Shown here: one piece after another, positions 5,673 through 11,790 of the stretch
Numbering within the stretch: position 1 is the stretch's first letter
How the letters are laid out: each line of letters starts with the position of its first letter
Origin: XYD2-FULL-39-9 sp964363685
Lineage (GTDB): Bacteria > Patescibacteriota > Patescibacteriia > Magasanikbacterales > GWA2-37-8
Reading direction: 5' to 3'
NCBI GenBank assembly: GCA_964363685.1
Contig: CAYIJG010000029.1
Location: 1 to 11,790 of the forward strand
DNA length: 11,790 nt
The notes under the pieces: model-generated
Databases searched by the model: none
What the model was told of the DNA's origin: nothing
What the model saw: only the letters and a program-made list of their open reading frames with translations
Made by a program: the position numbers and the translations under genes

Positions 5673-6198
5673 TTAAAATTTTAATGAAGAAAGAGTTAGA
5701 TTCTTATCGCCTTTATGGTTTTTATTACCCACTCTGTAATCTAATACATTATTGTTGACCTGTAAAATATAATGCCTATAGATTTCACTAGTCACCCAAT
5801 CTTCGTATTCAATTTTCACAAATGTATAATCACCTATTTTTTCTTCCGAAAACCCTTTGAGAATACTTTCGTCGTCTTTATACAACTGAACCACTTGTTC
5901 CACGGTCGCGTATTCGGTGATATCAAGCTGAGTATAATACAAATCGGCGTATCCTTCCGGTAAGGCGGAGCTGTCCCCATTAATATACAATCTATCCCCT
6001 AAGTCTAGGATAAACATATCGGCAGGGTACTTAAAAGAAATACCCTGTGCTTGCCAGACATATTCCTGGGGGGGCAGTAACTATTTTTTGCGGACTGCTA
6101 AAAACATCTTCTTGCTTCTGTGATGTATTTTGACAGCCTGCTCCCACAGAGACTAGAAAAATCAAAAGAGTCATCGCTAATATGAATTTGGCCCTCAT
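5673..6198 (-). pseudogene. small lipoprotein gene broken by a frameshift at a seven-C run
   Basis: The gene starts at 6198 with MRAKFILAMTLLIFLVSV then GAGC, a lipoprotein signal peptide with the lipid-bearing Cys at residue 22. The frame then closes early (TAA about 55 codons in). A second frame, open to the stop at 5673, continues the protein as WQAQGISFKYPADMFILDLG and about 110 further residues. Removing one C from the C7 run (G7 on the plus strand, 6068-6074) joins the two into one protein of about 174 residues. The start overlaps the stop of the upstream gene as ATGA, so the two are co-translated. The mature protein would be an envelope-anchored lipoprotein of unknown function. The shift may be a sequencing error, a true mutation or phase variation; the downstream half shows no decay, which favours error or a switch. 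Confidence 0.78.
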
Positions 6199-6950
6199 AA
6201 TAATTCAAAATCACCGGTATTAAAATCTACCCTTGCTTCTATCTGTTGGTGGGAATTAATCAAACTAAGAGTAATCAAATCAATGTCCTTTTCTCCCGTC
6301 GGCTCAATCTCAAACTGTAAAGCGAGATCGCCATCTGGTATTATCCTATCTAGATACTTGTTGTCAAAAAAAAGATGCAGATAAGGTTTTACCTCGGCCA
6401 ATTGTTCTTCGTAACCAAAATCATAATCCTTTGTTGCTCCCGGACTTTTGTCAAAATCAGTTAATCCAAACTTACGAAGAACAATAGCTCTAATTTGCAA
6501 AAATGCCTCTTTTTTTCTGCGAGCTTGCTCTACTAACTCTGCCTCATCTAGTTTATGTGCATCAGTTGTCCAATCTTGATATTGAAAATCAGAACCACCC
6601 AACTCAGCAGTGTTTTCTGAAAAGTAGTCCCCATCATGATCAGCGATACCTAATTGAATTTTCCCATCCTTACTAGAAATATAGACGGATAAAGCGGCAT
6701 TTCCTTGTGATAAATATTCTAAGTCTTCTTCTGAAAAACCTCCCAGTATTCTTAAACAATGCACTACTTTTTGAAGATCATTCGTGTTAAGGATATCATT
6801 CCACGAATTCAAATAATGGCTCACGTCTGTTTCAAACTGAGTTAATCTTAACTGGCGAAACATAATATCTCTAATTCTAAAGAAAGCATCCTTTTTTTCT
6901 GATGACTCTGTGGATGCGTGTTCTTCTTGAGGTGAATCAGGACCAGTCAT
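6195..6950 (-). CDS. hypothetical protein with an internal duplication
   Basis: 251 residues, acidic; I do not recognise the family. Residues 19-42 (KKDAFFRIRDIMFRQLRLTQ...) and 146-169 (KKEAFLQIRAIVLRKFGLTD...) match closely: KK, AF, IR, I, R, LT, F and an acidic residue recur in register. Each is followed by a region that ends in beta-rich sequence, so the protein is probably two copies of a domain of about 125 residues. There is no signal peptide or membrane segment. The upstream gene encodes the propeller lipoprotein (11-base gap), and the stop TGA overlaps the ATG of the small lipoprotein gene, so it may act with these envelope proteins. No Shine-Dalgarno sequence is visible. Confidence 0.85.
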   Translation of the reverse strand: MTGPDSPQEEHASTESSEKKDAFFRIRDIMFRQLRLTQFETDVSHYLNSWNDILNTNDLQKVVHCLRILGGFSEEDLEYLSQGNAALSVYISSKDGKIQLGIADHDGDYFSENTAELGGSDFQYQDWTTDAHKLDEAELVEQARRKKEAFLQIRAIVLRKFGLTDFDKSPGATKDYDFGYEEQLAEVKPYLHLFFDNKYLDRIIPDGDLALQFEIEPTGEKDIDLITLSLINSHQQIEARVDFNTGDFELL

Positions 6951-6961
6951 AAATTCAAACT

Positions 6962-8062
6962 TTATAATGTAGTAAACCCTAGATAAATATTCTTACCATT
7001 ATCCTTACTCATCAGCAAGTCGGTCGGAATAGTATTGGTTGGAAGTTTTCTGGTCACCCAATTTATTCCTCCATCCACTGTTTTATACAAAGTAGAGCGA
7101 ACATTGGCATTGCTATCATTTAAAATTGTACCCGTATAATATATCTCTGACAAGTTTTTCGGATTGATCGCAAAACCATAAATATTGACACTGCCAGGAG
7201 GAGTGAGCAGTTTGAGTTCAGACCAGGTAGCGCCAGCATCGTTGGATTTTAATATGCCGTATTTTGAAATCCAAAACAAACTATTTTTCTCAGTCGGATT
7301 AAGCACTAGACGATAAAAATTAGAACTGCCATTGAAATTTTGGAATCCACTATTAGCTTCTACCCAATTGGCGCCAGCATCATCGGTTCTGTACAAACCA
7401 CTACTATAGGAAGCGGCATATAATCTTTGCGAATTGAACTTATCCATCACGAGATCACGTAATTCAAAATTGAAATTTTTAATGATTCGCCAACTGACAC
7501 CACCGTCTTTACTACGGAAGACATCCCCGCCAATCTGAGCTCCATAAACTACTTTTGAATCTGAATAGTCGCTCACTAGCGCCACAAACCTTTGAGTTGG
7601 TCGTTCTTCGGTAAATAATAACTGCCAAGTTCTCTGACAGTCTGTGGTTTTGAAAATATGTTGGCCATCACTAACATAGATCGTGCATTTGTCTTTTGGG
7701 TCAACTGTCAAGGCATAAATAAACTTCTTATCCATAAAAGGAGAGGTCATCCAGGTTGCCCCGCTATCATAACTATAATATAGTCCTTGTCCGCGTGTAC
7801 CCATATACAAAGCCTTCGGGTCGCTTGGGTCTGTAAAAATTTTATAGACTTTGGCTCCAGCTAGACTCTTGTTGCCTTGGGCTGTTACTAAAGTATTTTT
7901 TTGCACCCAATTGTCGCCGCCATCGCTAGACATAAACACCCCCATCGGCCCCGCCGCGCTACCGCCGGTAAAGCTAACACAACTAGCGCCCATCAGGACT
8001 GTGGCAAAAAGCATGATAGTTAGGATATAAATTTTCTTTGACATATGATTTGACGAAATCAT
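6962..8062 (-). CDS. Asp-box (BNR-type) beta-propeller lipoprotein, Ycf48/sortilin-like
   Basis: About 366 residues. Seven Asp-box motifs of form S/T-x-D-x-x-x-x-W recur every 40-55 residues: SSDGGDNW, SYDSGATW, TTDCQRTW, SKDGGVSW, TDDAGANW, SNDAGATW and TVDGGINW. They mark the hairpins of a beta-propeller as in sialidases, VPS10/sortilin and Ycf48. No sialidase catalytic set is evident, so a binding role is more likely. The N-terminus MSKKIYILTIMLFATVLMGASC is a signal peptide with a near-lipobox before Cys, so the protein is probably secreted and lipid-anchored. In-frame ATGs occur at 8092, 8062 and 8044; the signal peptide proper begins at 8044. I chose 8062 by analogy with the same repeat at the M16 gene, because an AAGGA lies about 11 bases upstream. 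The gene follows holB directly. Confidence 0.85.
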   Translation of the reverse strand: MISSNHMSKKIYILTIMLFATVLMGASCVSFTGGSAAGPMGVFMSSDGGDNWVQKNTLVTAQGNKSLAGAKVYKIFTDPSDPKALYMGTRGQGLYYSYDSGATWMTSPFMDKKFIYALTVDPKDKCTIYVSDGQHIFKTTDCQRTWQLLFTEERPTQRFVALVSDYSDSKVVYGAQIGGDVFRSKDGGVSWRIIKNFNFELRDLVMDKFNSQRLYAASYSSGLYRTDDAGANWVEANSGFQNFNGSSNFYRLVLNPTEKNSLFWISKYGILKSNDAGATWSELKLLTPPGSVNIYGFAINPKNLSEIYYTGTILNDSNANVRSTLYKTVDGGINWVTRKLPTNTIPTDLLMSKDNGKNIYLGFTTL

Positions 8063-8089
8063 GCCGCGTACCGTCCTTTGAAACGCGGC
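8041..8089 (-). repeat. two-hairpin start-codon repeat, copy 2
   Basis: 48 of 49 bases are identical to 3359-3407, in the same orientation relative to the gene it precedes. It fills the space between the holB stop and the start region of the propeller lipoprotein gene. It places ATG-ATT-TCG...CAT-ATG in frame with the coding sequence, exactly as in copy 1. The single difference lies in the loop of the second hairpin, so both stems are conserved. Confidence 0.9.
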
Positions 8090-8095
8090 CATTAA

Positions 8096-9058
8096 TTAAT
8101 TCAACGATAATAATATTTGTTCAACAACCAATTTTGGGTTTATATTCTGCGCTAATAAAATCTGTGATTTTTTAAAACTATCCACCAAACCAACCATTTG
8201 CCCTAATGACAAATTATTTTTGGCAGTAATCGAATTTTCTTTTTTTGCCAGTTTATCCAACATAACCTTCCGCCATATTACTGACCAAGTTTCTAGTGTC
8301 TCAAATATTTTTTCAGCGGAGCGAGTGTTTATTCCCGTTTTGACCAAAGCCTCTGGCGTTGATTCTTTAAAAAGATCCTCAATTTCTTTTACTCTTTTAT
8401 AAAAAGGACTGCTGATTATTTTTTCCCAACGATTCAGTTCAAAACTGAAACTATTTTTTAAATCAGAGTCTGTGCATAAATCTATCGCTCGCCCAGGCTT
8501 ACCCCAAGATAAGTTGGCTGATTCTTTGGCCAGATCTTTATCATAACCCAAAGTAATCAGGCCATTTTCAATTTCATTATCATTAACTAAAGGAAAAAAT
8601 ACCATCTGACAACGTGATCGAATAGTCGGCAATAACTTACTGTCATCCTCTGTCAAAAGAAAAAATACTCTTTTCTCCCCTGCTTCTTCTAAGATTTTTA
8701 GCAAAGCATTCCCAGATTCTTCGTTGAGCAGTTCGGCTTCATCTATAATCACTACTTGATAATTTCCAAACCACGATTTGTTTCCTAAGCGTTCTTTGAC
8801 TTTGCGGGATTGGGCGATAGAAATTTCTTTTTTTAATTTATTGGTTTTTTCATCTACCTGGCGGGTTAGATAATAAAAATCCGGATACGTATCTAATTTA
8901 CTTTCTTCGATTTTTAACATCTTCGCTGATAGATATCTAGCCACAGTTCTTTTACCAACTTTATCTCGACCGACAAAACAATACGATTGAGCTAAAGTAT
9001 TATTCGCTATCAATTTATCAAAAAAAGAAATAATTTTACTGTGACCAATGATTGGCAT
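8096..9058 (-). CDS. holB: DNA polymerase III delta-prime subunit (clamp loader)
   Basis: 320 residues from the chosen start. It is an AAA+ protein of the clamp-loader complex, which opens the sliding clamp at replication forks. MPIIGHSKIISFFDKLI is the typical delta-prime N-terminus. A Walker-A-like GRDKVGKRT is at 30-38, a Walker B IIDEAE at 104-109, and the conserved SRC motif at 148-150 in PTIRSRCQ. No cysteine zinc module is seen, unlike E. coli HolB and DnaX. It could in principle be a short DnaX paralogue, but the length, the missing zinc module and the absence of a C-terminal extension favour HolB. A longer start at 9079 exists, but it sits only two bases after a GGAGGG hairpin arm and inside a possible upstream ORF. 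Confidence 0.9.
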   Translation of the reverse strand: MPIIGHSKIISFFDKLIANNTLAQSYCFVGRDKVGKRTVARYLSAKMLKIEESKLDTYPDFYYLTRQVDEKTNKLKKEISIAQSRKVKERLGNKSWFGNYQVVIIDEAELLNEESGNALLKILEEAGEKRVFFLLTEDDSKLLPTIRSRCQMVFFPLVNDNEIENGLITLGYDKDLAKESANLSWGKPGRAIDLCTDSDLKNSFSFELNRWEKIISSPFYKRVKEIEDLFKESTPEALVKTGINTRSAEKIFETLETWSVIWRKVMLDKLAKKENSITAKNNLSLGQMVGLVDSFKKSQILLAQNINPKLVVEQILLSLN

Positions 9059-9068
9059 AAAAACTACT

Positions 9069-9206
9069 CTAATTGTCATACCCTCCTTTCCAAGGAGGGG
9101 TAAGGGGTGGTTTGCCGTCTGTTAAGACTTTCGAAATAATGGCAACTCCCTCTTGGTAAGAGGGATATAACGGGACTGAAATTCCAATGACAGCTAACAA
9201 AACCAT
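9069..9206 (-). CDS. possible 45-residue upstream ORF before holB
   Basis: It starts at ATG 9206, with AAGG five bases upstream and about 15 bases after the predicted transcription start. It encodes a hydrophobic N-terminus (MVLLAVIGISVPLY) and ends in KPPLTPPWKGGYDN with TAG at 9069, ten bases before the holB ATG. The PPLTPPWKGG stretch is encoded by the palindrome at 9081-9099. Position, ribosome site and spacing suggest it could couple to or regulate holB. It is short and could be a chance frame through a repeat. Confidence 0.35.
   Translation of the reverse strand: MVLLAVIGISVPLYPSYQEGVAIISKVLTDGKPPLTPPWKGGYDN
9081..9099. repeat. CCCTCCTT/AAGGAGGG hairpin at the holB leader
   Basis: An 8-bp perfect stem around TCC, one base from the ATG at 9079. 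On the minus strand one arm reads AAGGAGGG, a strong Shine-Dalgarno-like sequence that the hairpin would hide. A similar hairpin, CCCTCTT/AAGAGGG around GGT, lies at 9148-9164, and between them TTGCC/GGCAA encloses GTCT/AGAC. The whole 9081-9164 stretch is therefore highly foldable. Confidence 0.75.
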
Positions 9207-9227
9207 AAAGACCTTAACTTACAATAA

Positions 9228-9256
9228 AGTATAACAAAACAAACCAAAATTTACAA
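9228..9256 (-). promoter_or_regulatory. promoter candidate for the holB-frr unit
   Basis: On the minus strand, TTGTAA (9256-9251) and TATACT (9233-9228) are separated by 17 bases. They match the sigma70 consensus at 4/6 and 5/6 positions. The predicted start is near 9221, directly after the terminator of the preceding cassette. Confidence 0.6.
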
Positions 9257-9265
9257 CTGATAAAC

Positions 9266-9297
9266 AAAAAACACTCTTAGGTTTAAGAATGTTTTTT
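9266..9297 (-). terminator. intrinsic terminator of the GC-rich cassette
   Basis: CACTCTTA and TAAGAATG flank the loop GGTT, with AAAAAA before and TTTTTT after. Read on the minus strand, all eight positions pair (one as G-U). Read on the plus strand the same position is a C-A mismatch. The asymmetry favours use by minus-strand transcripts, consistent with the small gene at 9386-9598. Confidence 0.75.
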
Positions 9298-9313
9298 GAT
9301 ATGTGTTTTTGAA

Positions 9314-9373
9314 GTTCGCCGTCGCCTTTCTCAAAGACAAATAAATTATCTTGGAAAGGCGTTGACGGCGGAC
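9314..9373. repeat. long imperfect inverted repeat downstream of the small gene
   Basis: GTTCGCCGTC plus GCCTTTC (9314-9330) pairs with GAAAGGC (9354-9360) and GACGGCGGAC (9364-9373). One mismatch/wobble and a three-base GTT bulge interrupt a stem of about 17 bp. The arms are GC-rich while the 23-nt loop is AT-rich. It lies between the small gene and its terminator. Confidence 0.75.
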
Positions 9374-9376
9374 TCA

Positions 9377-9406
9377 CACGGCAAGCTACCTCGGAAGCTT
9401 GCCGTG
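9377..9406. repeat. 11-bp perfect hairpin over the small gene's stop codon
   Basis: CACGGCAAGCT (9377-9387) and AGCTTGCCGTG (9396-9406) pair perfectly around an 8-nt loop. The stop codon of the 70-residue ORF lies at 9386-9388, so the last codons of the protein (HGKLPR) are encoded by the hairpin. Confidence 0.8.
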
Positions 9407-9598
9407 AAGGGATCGAAGGATCGAAGCCTTGTAGGAGGCGACGTAGTCTGGGTGGCACCAGTCCTCCTTGACAGACTCCCCGTCAAAATAGCGGATACGG
9501 ACCAGTGGTCCGCCCGGACCACCCCAACCGTAGTCGAAAGGTCCGGGCCGATACCAGGTATCCACGATACCAATCTCGTACTCGTGCCTTGACTGCAT
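9386..9598 (-). CDS. 70-residue hypothetical protein in a GC-rich cassette
   Basis: I do not recognise the family. The sequence is rich in W, Y, G and P (WYRPGPFDYGWGGPGGPL near residues 15-32, then VRIRYFDGESVKEDWCHPDY) and looks like a small, folded, soluble beta-type domain. There is no signal peptide or membrane segment. The coding region is about 59% GC, against about 22-43% in sampled flanking rows, so it may be transferred or under unusual constraint. The frame stays open upstream for roughly 35 codons without another ATG, so 9598 is chosen. GGGGAG lies about 15 bases before it, which is far for a ribosome site. It has its own promoter, a hairpin leader of about 113 nt and a terminator. 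Long ORFs in other frames overlap it, but they lack these signals. Confidence 0.6.
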   Translation of the reverse strand: MQSRHEYEIGIVDTWYRPGPFDYGWGGPGGPLVRIRYFDGESVKEDWCHPDYVASYKASILRSLHGKLPR

Positions 9599-9649
9599 GA
9601 CAGACCGCCAATTCTCCCCAATAGGGACTGAAGGGTTAAAACTGATTTC

Positions 9650-9697
9650 TTCTAGCTTGCTTTTAAATCTCTGCTTAGGTTCAAAAGCAAGCTAGAA
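9650..9697 (-). repeat. 15-bp perfect inverted repeat in the small gene's leader
   Basis: TTCTAGCTTGCTTTT (9650-9664) pairs perfectly with AAAAGCAAGCTAGAA (9683-9697) around an 18-nt loop. In the predicted minus-strand transcript it forms a large hairpin about 15 nt from the 5' end and about 50 nt before the ATG. No U-tract follows, so it is not a simple terminator. A 5' stabiliser, regulator binding site or mobile element end are all possible. Confidence 0.8.
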
Positions 9698-9717
9698 CAA
9701 TTATCAAAGAACAGATA

Positions 9718-9746
9718 TTTATACTACAAAACAAAGCTTTTGTCAA
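9718..9746 (-). promoter_or_regulatory. promoter of the GC-rich cassette
   Basis: On the minus strand, TTGACA (9746-9741) and TATAAA (9723-9718) are separated by exactly 17 bases, a near-perfect sigma70-type promoter. The start is expected near 9711. It lies 37 bases after the mreB stop codon and drives the small 70-residue ORF. Confidence 0.82.
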
Positions 9747-9758
9747 GCTTTGTTTTGT
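9726..9758. repeat. 14-bp perfect inverted repeat overlapping the promoter
   Basis: ACAAAACAAAGCTT (9726-9739) and AAGCTTTGTTTTGT (9745-9758) pair perfectly around TTGTC. The repeat spans the -35 box and the whole spacer of the cassette promoter. As DNA it could be an operator for a dimeric repressor. As RNA it would end mreB transcripts with a hairpin but without a U-tract. Confidence 0.8.
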
Positions 9759-9782
9759 AAAAAATTTTAAAGTATTACATTG

Positions 9783-10790
9783 TTATTTAGTCGCCAAAAT
9801 ACTACGTTTATAATTTTCTAGATTATCTAAAGCAATTCCTGTACCTTTGGCAACACAAAGAAGGGGCTCTTCGGCCACATAGGTAGCTACTCCTGTTGCC
9901 TGAGCAATAAGTTCATCTAAATTACGTAACATCGCCGAACCACCAGATAAAATAATGCCTTTATCAATCACATCCGCCGAAAGTTCAGGCGGAGTTTTGT
10001 GCAGCACTTCTTTAATCGCCTCAACCAAATTTCCCAATTCATGTTGCAGGGCCTCGGTCGTATCATCCGAATTAACAATAATAGTTTTTGGCAAACCGGT
10101 AATCATATCCCTGCCTTTTACTTCCATCGTCAGTGGCTTTTCCATATACATGGCAGAGCCAATTTTTATTTTTATTTCTTCCGCAGATCTCTCACCTATC
10201 GCCAGATTATATTTATGTCGAGTATGCTCAATAATCGCTTGATCAAATTTGTTTCCACCAATACGGGCTGATCCCCAAGAAACAATCCCACCCAGTGAAA
10301 TCACGGCAATCTCGGCCGTACCGCCACCAATATCTATAATCATATGACCTGAAGCCGAGCCAATCGGAATATCGGCGCCAATGGCGGCTACTACTGGCTC
10401 TTTGATAATATAAGCGGCGCGCGCGCCTGCGGCAATAGTGGCATCAATCACGGCGCGTCGTTCAGTAGAAGTAATCCCAGCCGGAACCGCCACCATTACT
10501 TCTGGACGGAAAAGACGCACTCCACCAAGAGCTTTATTGATAAAATACCTAAGCATGGCTTCGGTGGTATAATAGTTGGCAATAACTCCATCCTTAAGCG
10601 GACGTTCTGCTAAGATAGCATCTGGAGCACGACCAATCATATCTTTTGCATCAAGCCCCACAGCCAACACTTTACCATCAGCCTTAGAGATTGCCACCAC
10701 GCTAGGCTCATTAATAACAATGCCTTTTTTGGGAACATAAACCAAAACATTGGTGGTGCCGAGATCAATTCCTATCTTCTTGATGAACAT
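9783..10790 (-). CDS. mreB: rod-shape determining actin homologue MreB
   Basis: 335 residues, full length. It forms membrane-associated filaments that guide cell-wall synthesis and maintain rod shape. The first phosphate-binding loop is GIDLGTTNVLVYV (7-19), the second DIGGGTAEIAVI (153-164), and the adenosine motif GIILSGGSAMLRNLDELI (278-295). VPAGITSTERRAV (102-114) and IIKEPVVAAIGADIPIG (128-144, with the conserved Glu at 131) are typical of MreB rather than FtsA or DnaK. The N-terminus lacks an obvious amphipathic extension, beginning MFIKKIGIDLG. The start is three bases after the upstream DUF4012 stop and has no clear Shine-Dalgarno sequence, so translation is probably coupled. No MreC or MreD is seen downstream; the next feature is the GC-rich cassette. 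Confidence 0.98.
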   Translation of the reverse strand: MFIKKIGIDLGTTNVLVYVPKKGIVINEPSVVAISKADGKVLAVGLDAKDMIGRAPDAILAERPLKDGVIANYYTTEAMLRYFINKALGGVRLFRPEVMVAVPAGITSTERRAVIDATIAAGARAAYIIKEPVVAAIGADIPIGSASGHMIIDIGGGTAEIAVISLGGIVSWGSARIGGNKFDQAIIEHTRHKYNLAIGERSAEEIKIKIGSAMYMEKPLTMEVKGRDMITGLPKTIIVNSDDTTEALQHELGNLVEAIKEVLHKTPPELSADVIDKGIILSGGSAMLRNLDELIAQATGVATYVAEEPLLCVAKGTGIALDNLENYKRSILATK

Positions 10791-10793
10791 ATT

Positions 10794-11790
10794 TTACTTT
10801 AAATTAACCTGAAAATTCCTATCTAACCTTAGATCTGTACTATAACTATACTTTTGATCGCCAATAGACTTGATGTCCTCACTGGGATTAGCGAATGTAA
10901 TATTTTTACCAAAATTAAAGTCCAGAGTCAATTTGTCACCAACAGTGCCCAATGCTTTCTGGGCTAACAGATTATACGAACCATTTTTTATCTGACTTAC
11001 TATCGCCGGGGATAAATAAAATTTCCAGACTAATTCTTTGGTTTTGCCCGGTTCAATGGAAATAAAAGTGCCAAACCATTGCTTTTCTTTTTCTATACCT
11101 TGGTCTACTGGCGCTGGCTCCAAAGACTTGTCTGCTTTCATACTTCCAGAGACCGAGATAAACTGACTACCTAAAGGCAAAAGTACTCGAGCATAGGTGC
11201 GATATCTGCTAGTGAATTTAGTAAAGCTACCTGTGTTATAATATCTCATCTTTATCGTACCAGTAAATTTGTCCGTACCTGTCGGTGCAAACGAATAATT
11301 TATTTCTTTATCCATAACTTTATCAGTTTTGAGAGCGCCCATATTAGCGTCTACCCATAACAAATAGTCACCAACTGTACTTTTTACTTCTCCTGACCAA
11401 CCCCTAGCTAACAAAACTTTTTGCATTTCCGGATTGGTTGAGTAGGCTAAAATATGTTTTTCAGAAAACATTCTCTGACTCAAAGCAAAATACTTCGGCC
11501 ACTGTTTGAAAACATCCAATTTCATTTTAGATAAAATGGCGTGGCTTAAATCTCCTAAAATCTTTTTGCGTTCGTTAAATTCTAACCCCTTATTATTAAA
11601 ACCAAACTCTACTTCATATTCTAATTTTTCGGTAAAATTGTCAGAATTAAATTCCTGGCCATCTACCACAATCGGACCGCTAATTTTTAAAACTTCTTCC
11701 ATTAGGGTTGGAGTAATCCCAATTACACCACTAATTTCGTTCGCAGCGATGCCATTTTCTTTTTTAAATAGATCCAAGGCTTGAATAGAT
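10794..11790 (-). CDS. DUF4012-family protein, C-terminal part (5' end outside window)
   Basis: The frame is open to the window edge. A TTG at 11777 could be read as a start, but codons before it (SIQAL...) stay open and the sequence begins in mid-domain, so the gene is cut. The segment VIGITPTLMEEVLKISGPIV, followed by a tail rich in beta strands, matches my memory of DUF4012 proteins. These are common in Patescibacteria and often near envelope or polysaccharide genes. Their function is not known. Complete members usually have a single N-terminal transmembrane helix, which would lie outside the window. The stop is three bases before mreB, so the two are likely co-expressed. The link with MreB suggests a surface or cell-wall role, which is an inference. 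Confidence 0.82.
   Translation of the reverse strand, partial: SIQALDLFKKENGIAANEISGVIGITPTLMEEVLKISGPIVVDGQEFNSDNFTEKLEYEVEFGFNNKGLEFNERKKILGDLSHAILSKMKLDVFKQWPKYFALSQRMFSEKHILAYSTNPEMQKVLLARGWSGEVKSTVGDYLLWVDANMGALKTDKVMDKEINYSFAPTGTDKFTGTIKMRYYNTGSFTKFTSRYRTYARVLLPLGSQFISVSGSMKADKSLEPAPVDQGIEKEKQWFGTFISIEPGKTKELVWKFYLSPAIVSQIKNGSYNLLAQKALGTVGDKLTLDFNFGKNITFANPSEDIKSIGDQKYSYSTDLRLDRNFQVNLK

Noticed and set aside
6195..6198. UGA recoded as glycine, as in some Patescibacteria
   Set aside because: TGA serves as a normal stop in an ATGA overlap here, and no in-frame TGA interrupts the conserved genes.
9081..9164. CRISPR array or integron attC at the paired GC-rich hairpins
   Set aside because: Only two non-identical palindromes occur, with no regular repeat-spacer pattern. 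No cas or integrase gene is present.
9296..9592. 98-codon ORF on the plus strand across the GC-rich cassette
   Set aside because: It runs against the promoter and against the better-pairing strand of the terminator, begins inside the terminator region, and has no ribosome site. The opposite-strand 70-codon frame looks more protein-like.
9219..9621. Two other minus-strand ORFs (9219-9458 and 9346-9621) overlapping the 70-residue gene
   Set aside because: They read through the hairpins, the terminator or the start region, are Ser/Thr/Arg-rich in the way of off-frame GC-rich sequence, and have no plausible starts.

Overview
The window looks like chromosome of a Patescibacteria (CPR, Parcubacteria-type) bacterium. 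Reasons: an AT-rich background (about 35-43% GC in the rows I counted), almost all genes on one strand with gaps of a few bases or ATGA overlaps, a single-chain eukaryote/archaeal-type glycyl-tRNA synthetase, a DUF4012 protein beside MreB, and many small uncharacterised lipoproteins. TGA is used as a stop codon, so the UGA=Gly code of Gracilibacteria/SR1 does not apply. The lineage is inferred from gene content only.

Layout, left to right; genes are on the minus strand, so transcription runs right to left. 1-406: tRNA-Tyr (cut by the window edge), tRNA-Thr(UGU), and a broken second copy of the 5' half of tRNA-Thr split by three palindromic inserts. 395-4792: a likely operon glyQS - M16 zinc peptidase - tpiA - membrane-anchored TPR protein. 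4800-4997: a plus-strand structured small RNA with a perfect sigma70-type promoter and a U-tract, possibly 6S-like, facing the intrinsic terminator of the next unit. 5030-9206: a second unit, short upstream ORF - holB - Asp-box beta-propeller lipoprotein - duplicated-domain hypothetical - frameshifted lipoprotein - frr. 9266-9758: a compact cassette of about 59% GC holding a 70-residue ORF, with its own promoter and terminator and with large inverted repeats on both sides. 9783-11790: mreB preceded by the 3' part of a DUF4012 gene that runs off the window.

The housekeeping genes cover translation (glyQS, frr, two tRNAs), glycolysis (tpiA), replication (holB) and cell shape (mreB). The envelope-associated genes (TPR, propeller lipoprotein, small lipoprotein, DUF4012) have no clear pathway.

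The most striking signal is a population of small palindromic DNA elements. They split a tRNA remnant without changing any other base of it. A 49-bp two-hairpin repeat lies at the start codon of two unrelated genes, in the same orientation and frame, and supplies an in-frame ATG and a purine-rich Shine-Dalgarno-like loop. Other hairpins abut the starts of frr and holB. The GC-rich cassette at 9266-9758 is itself built of nested inverted repeats.
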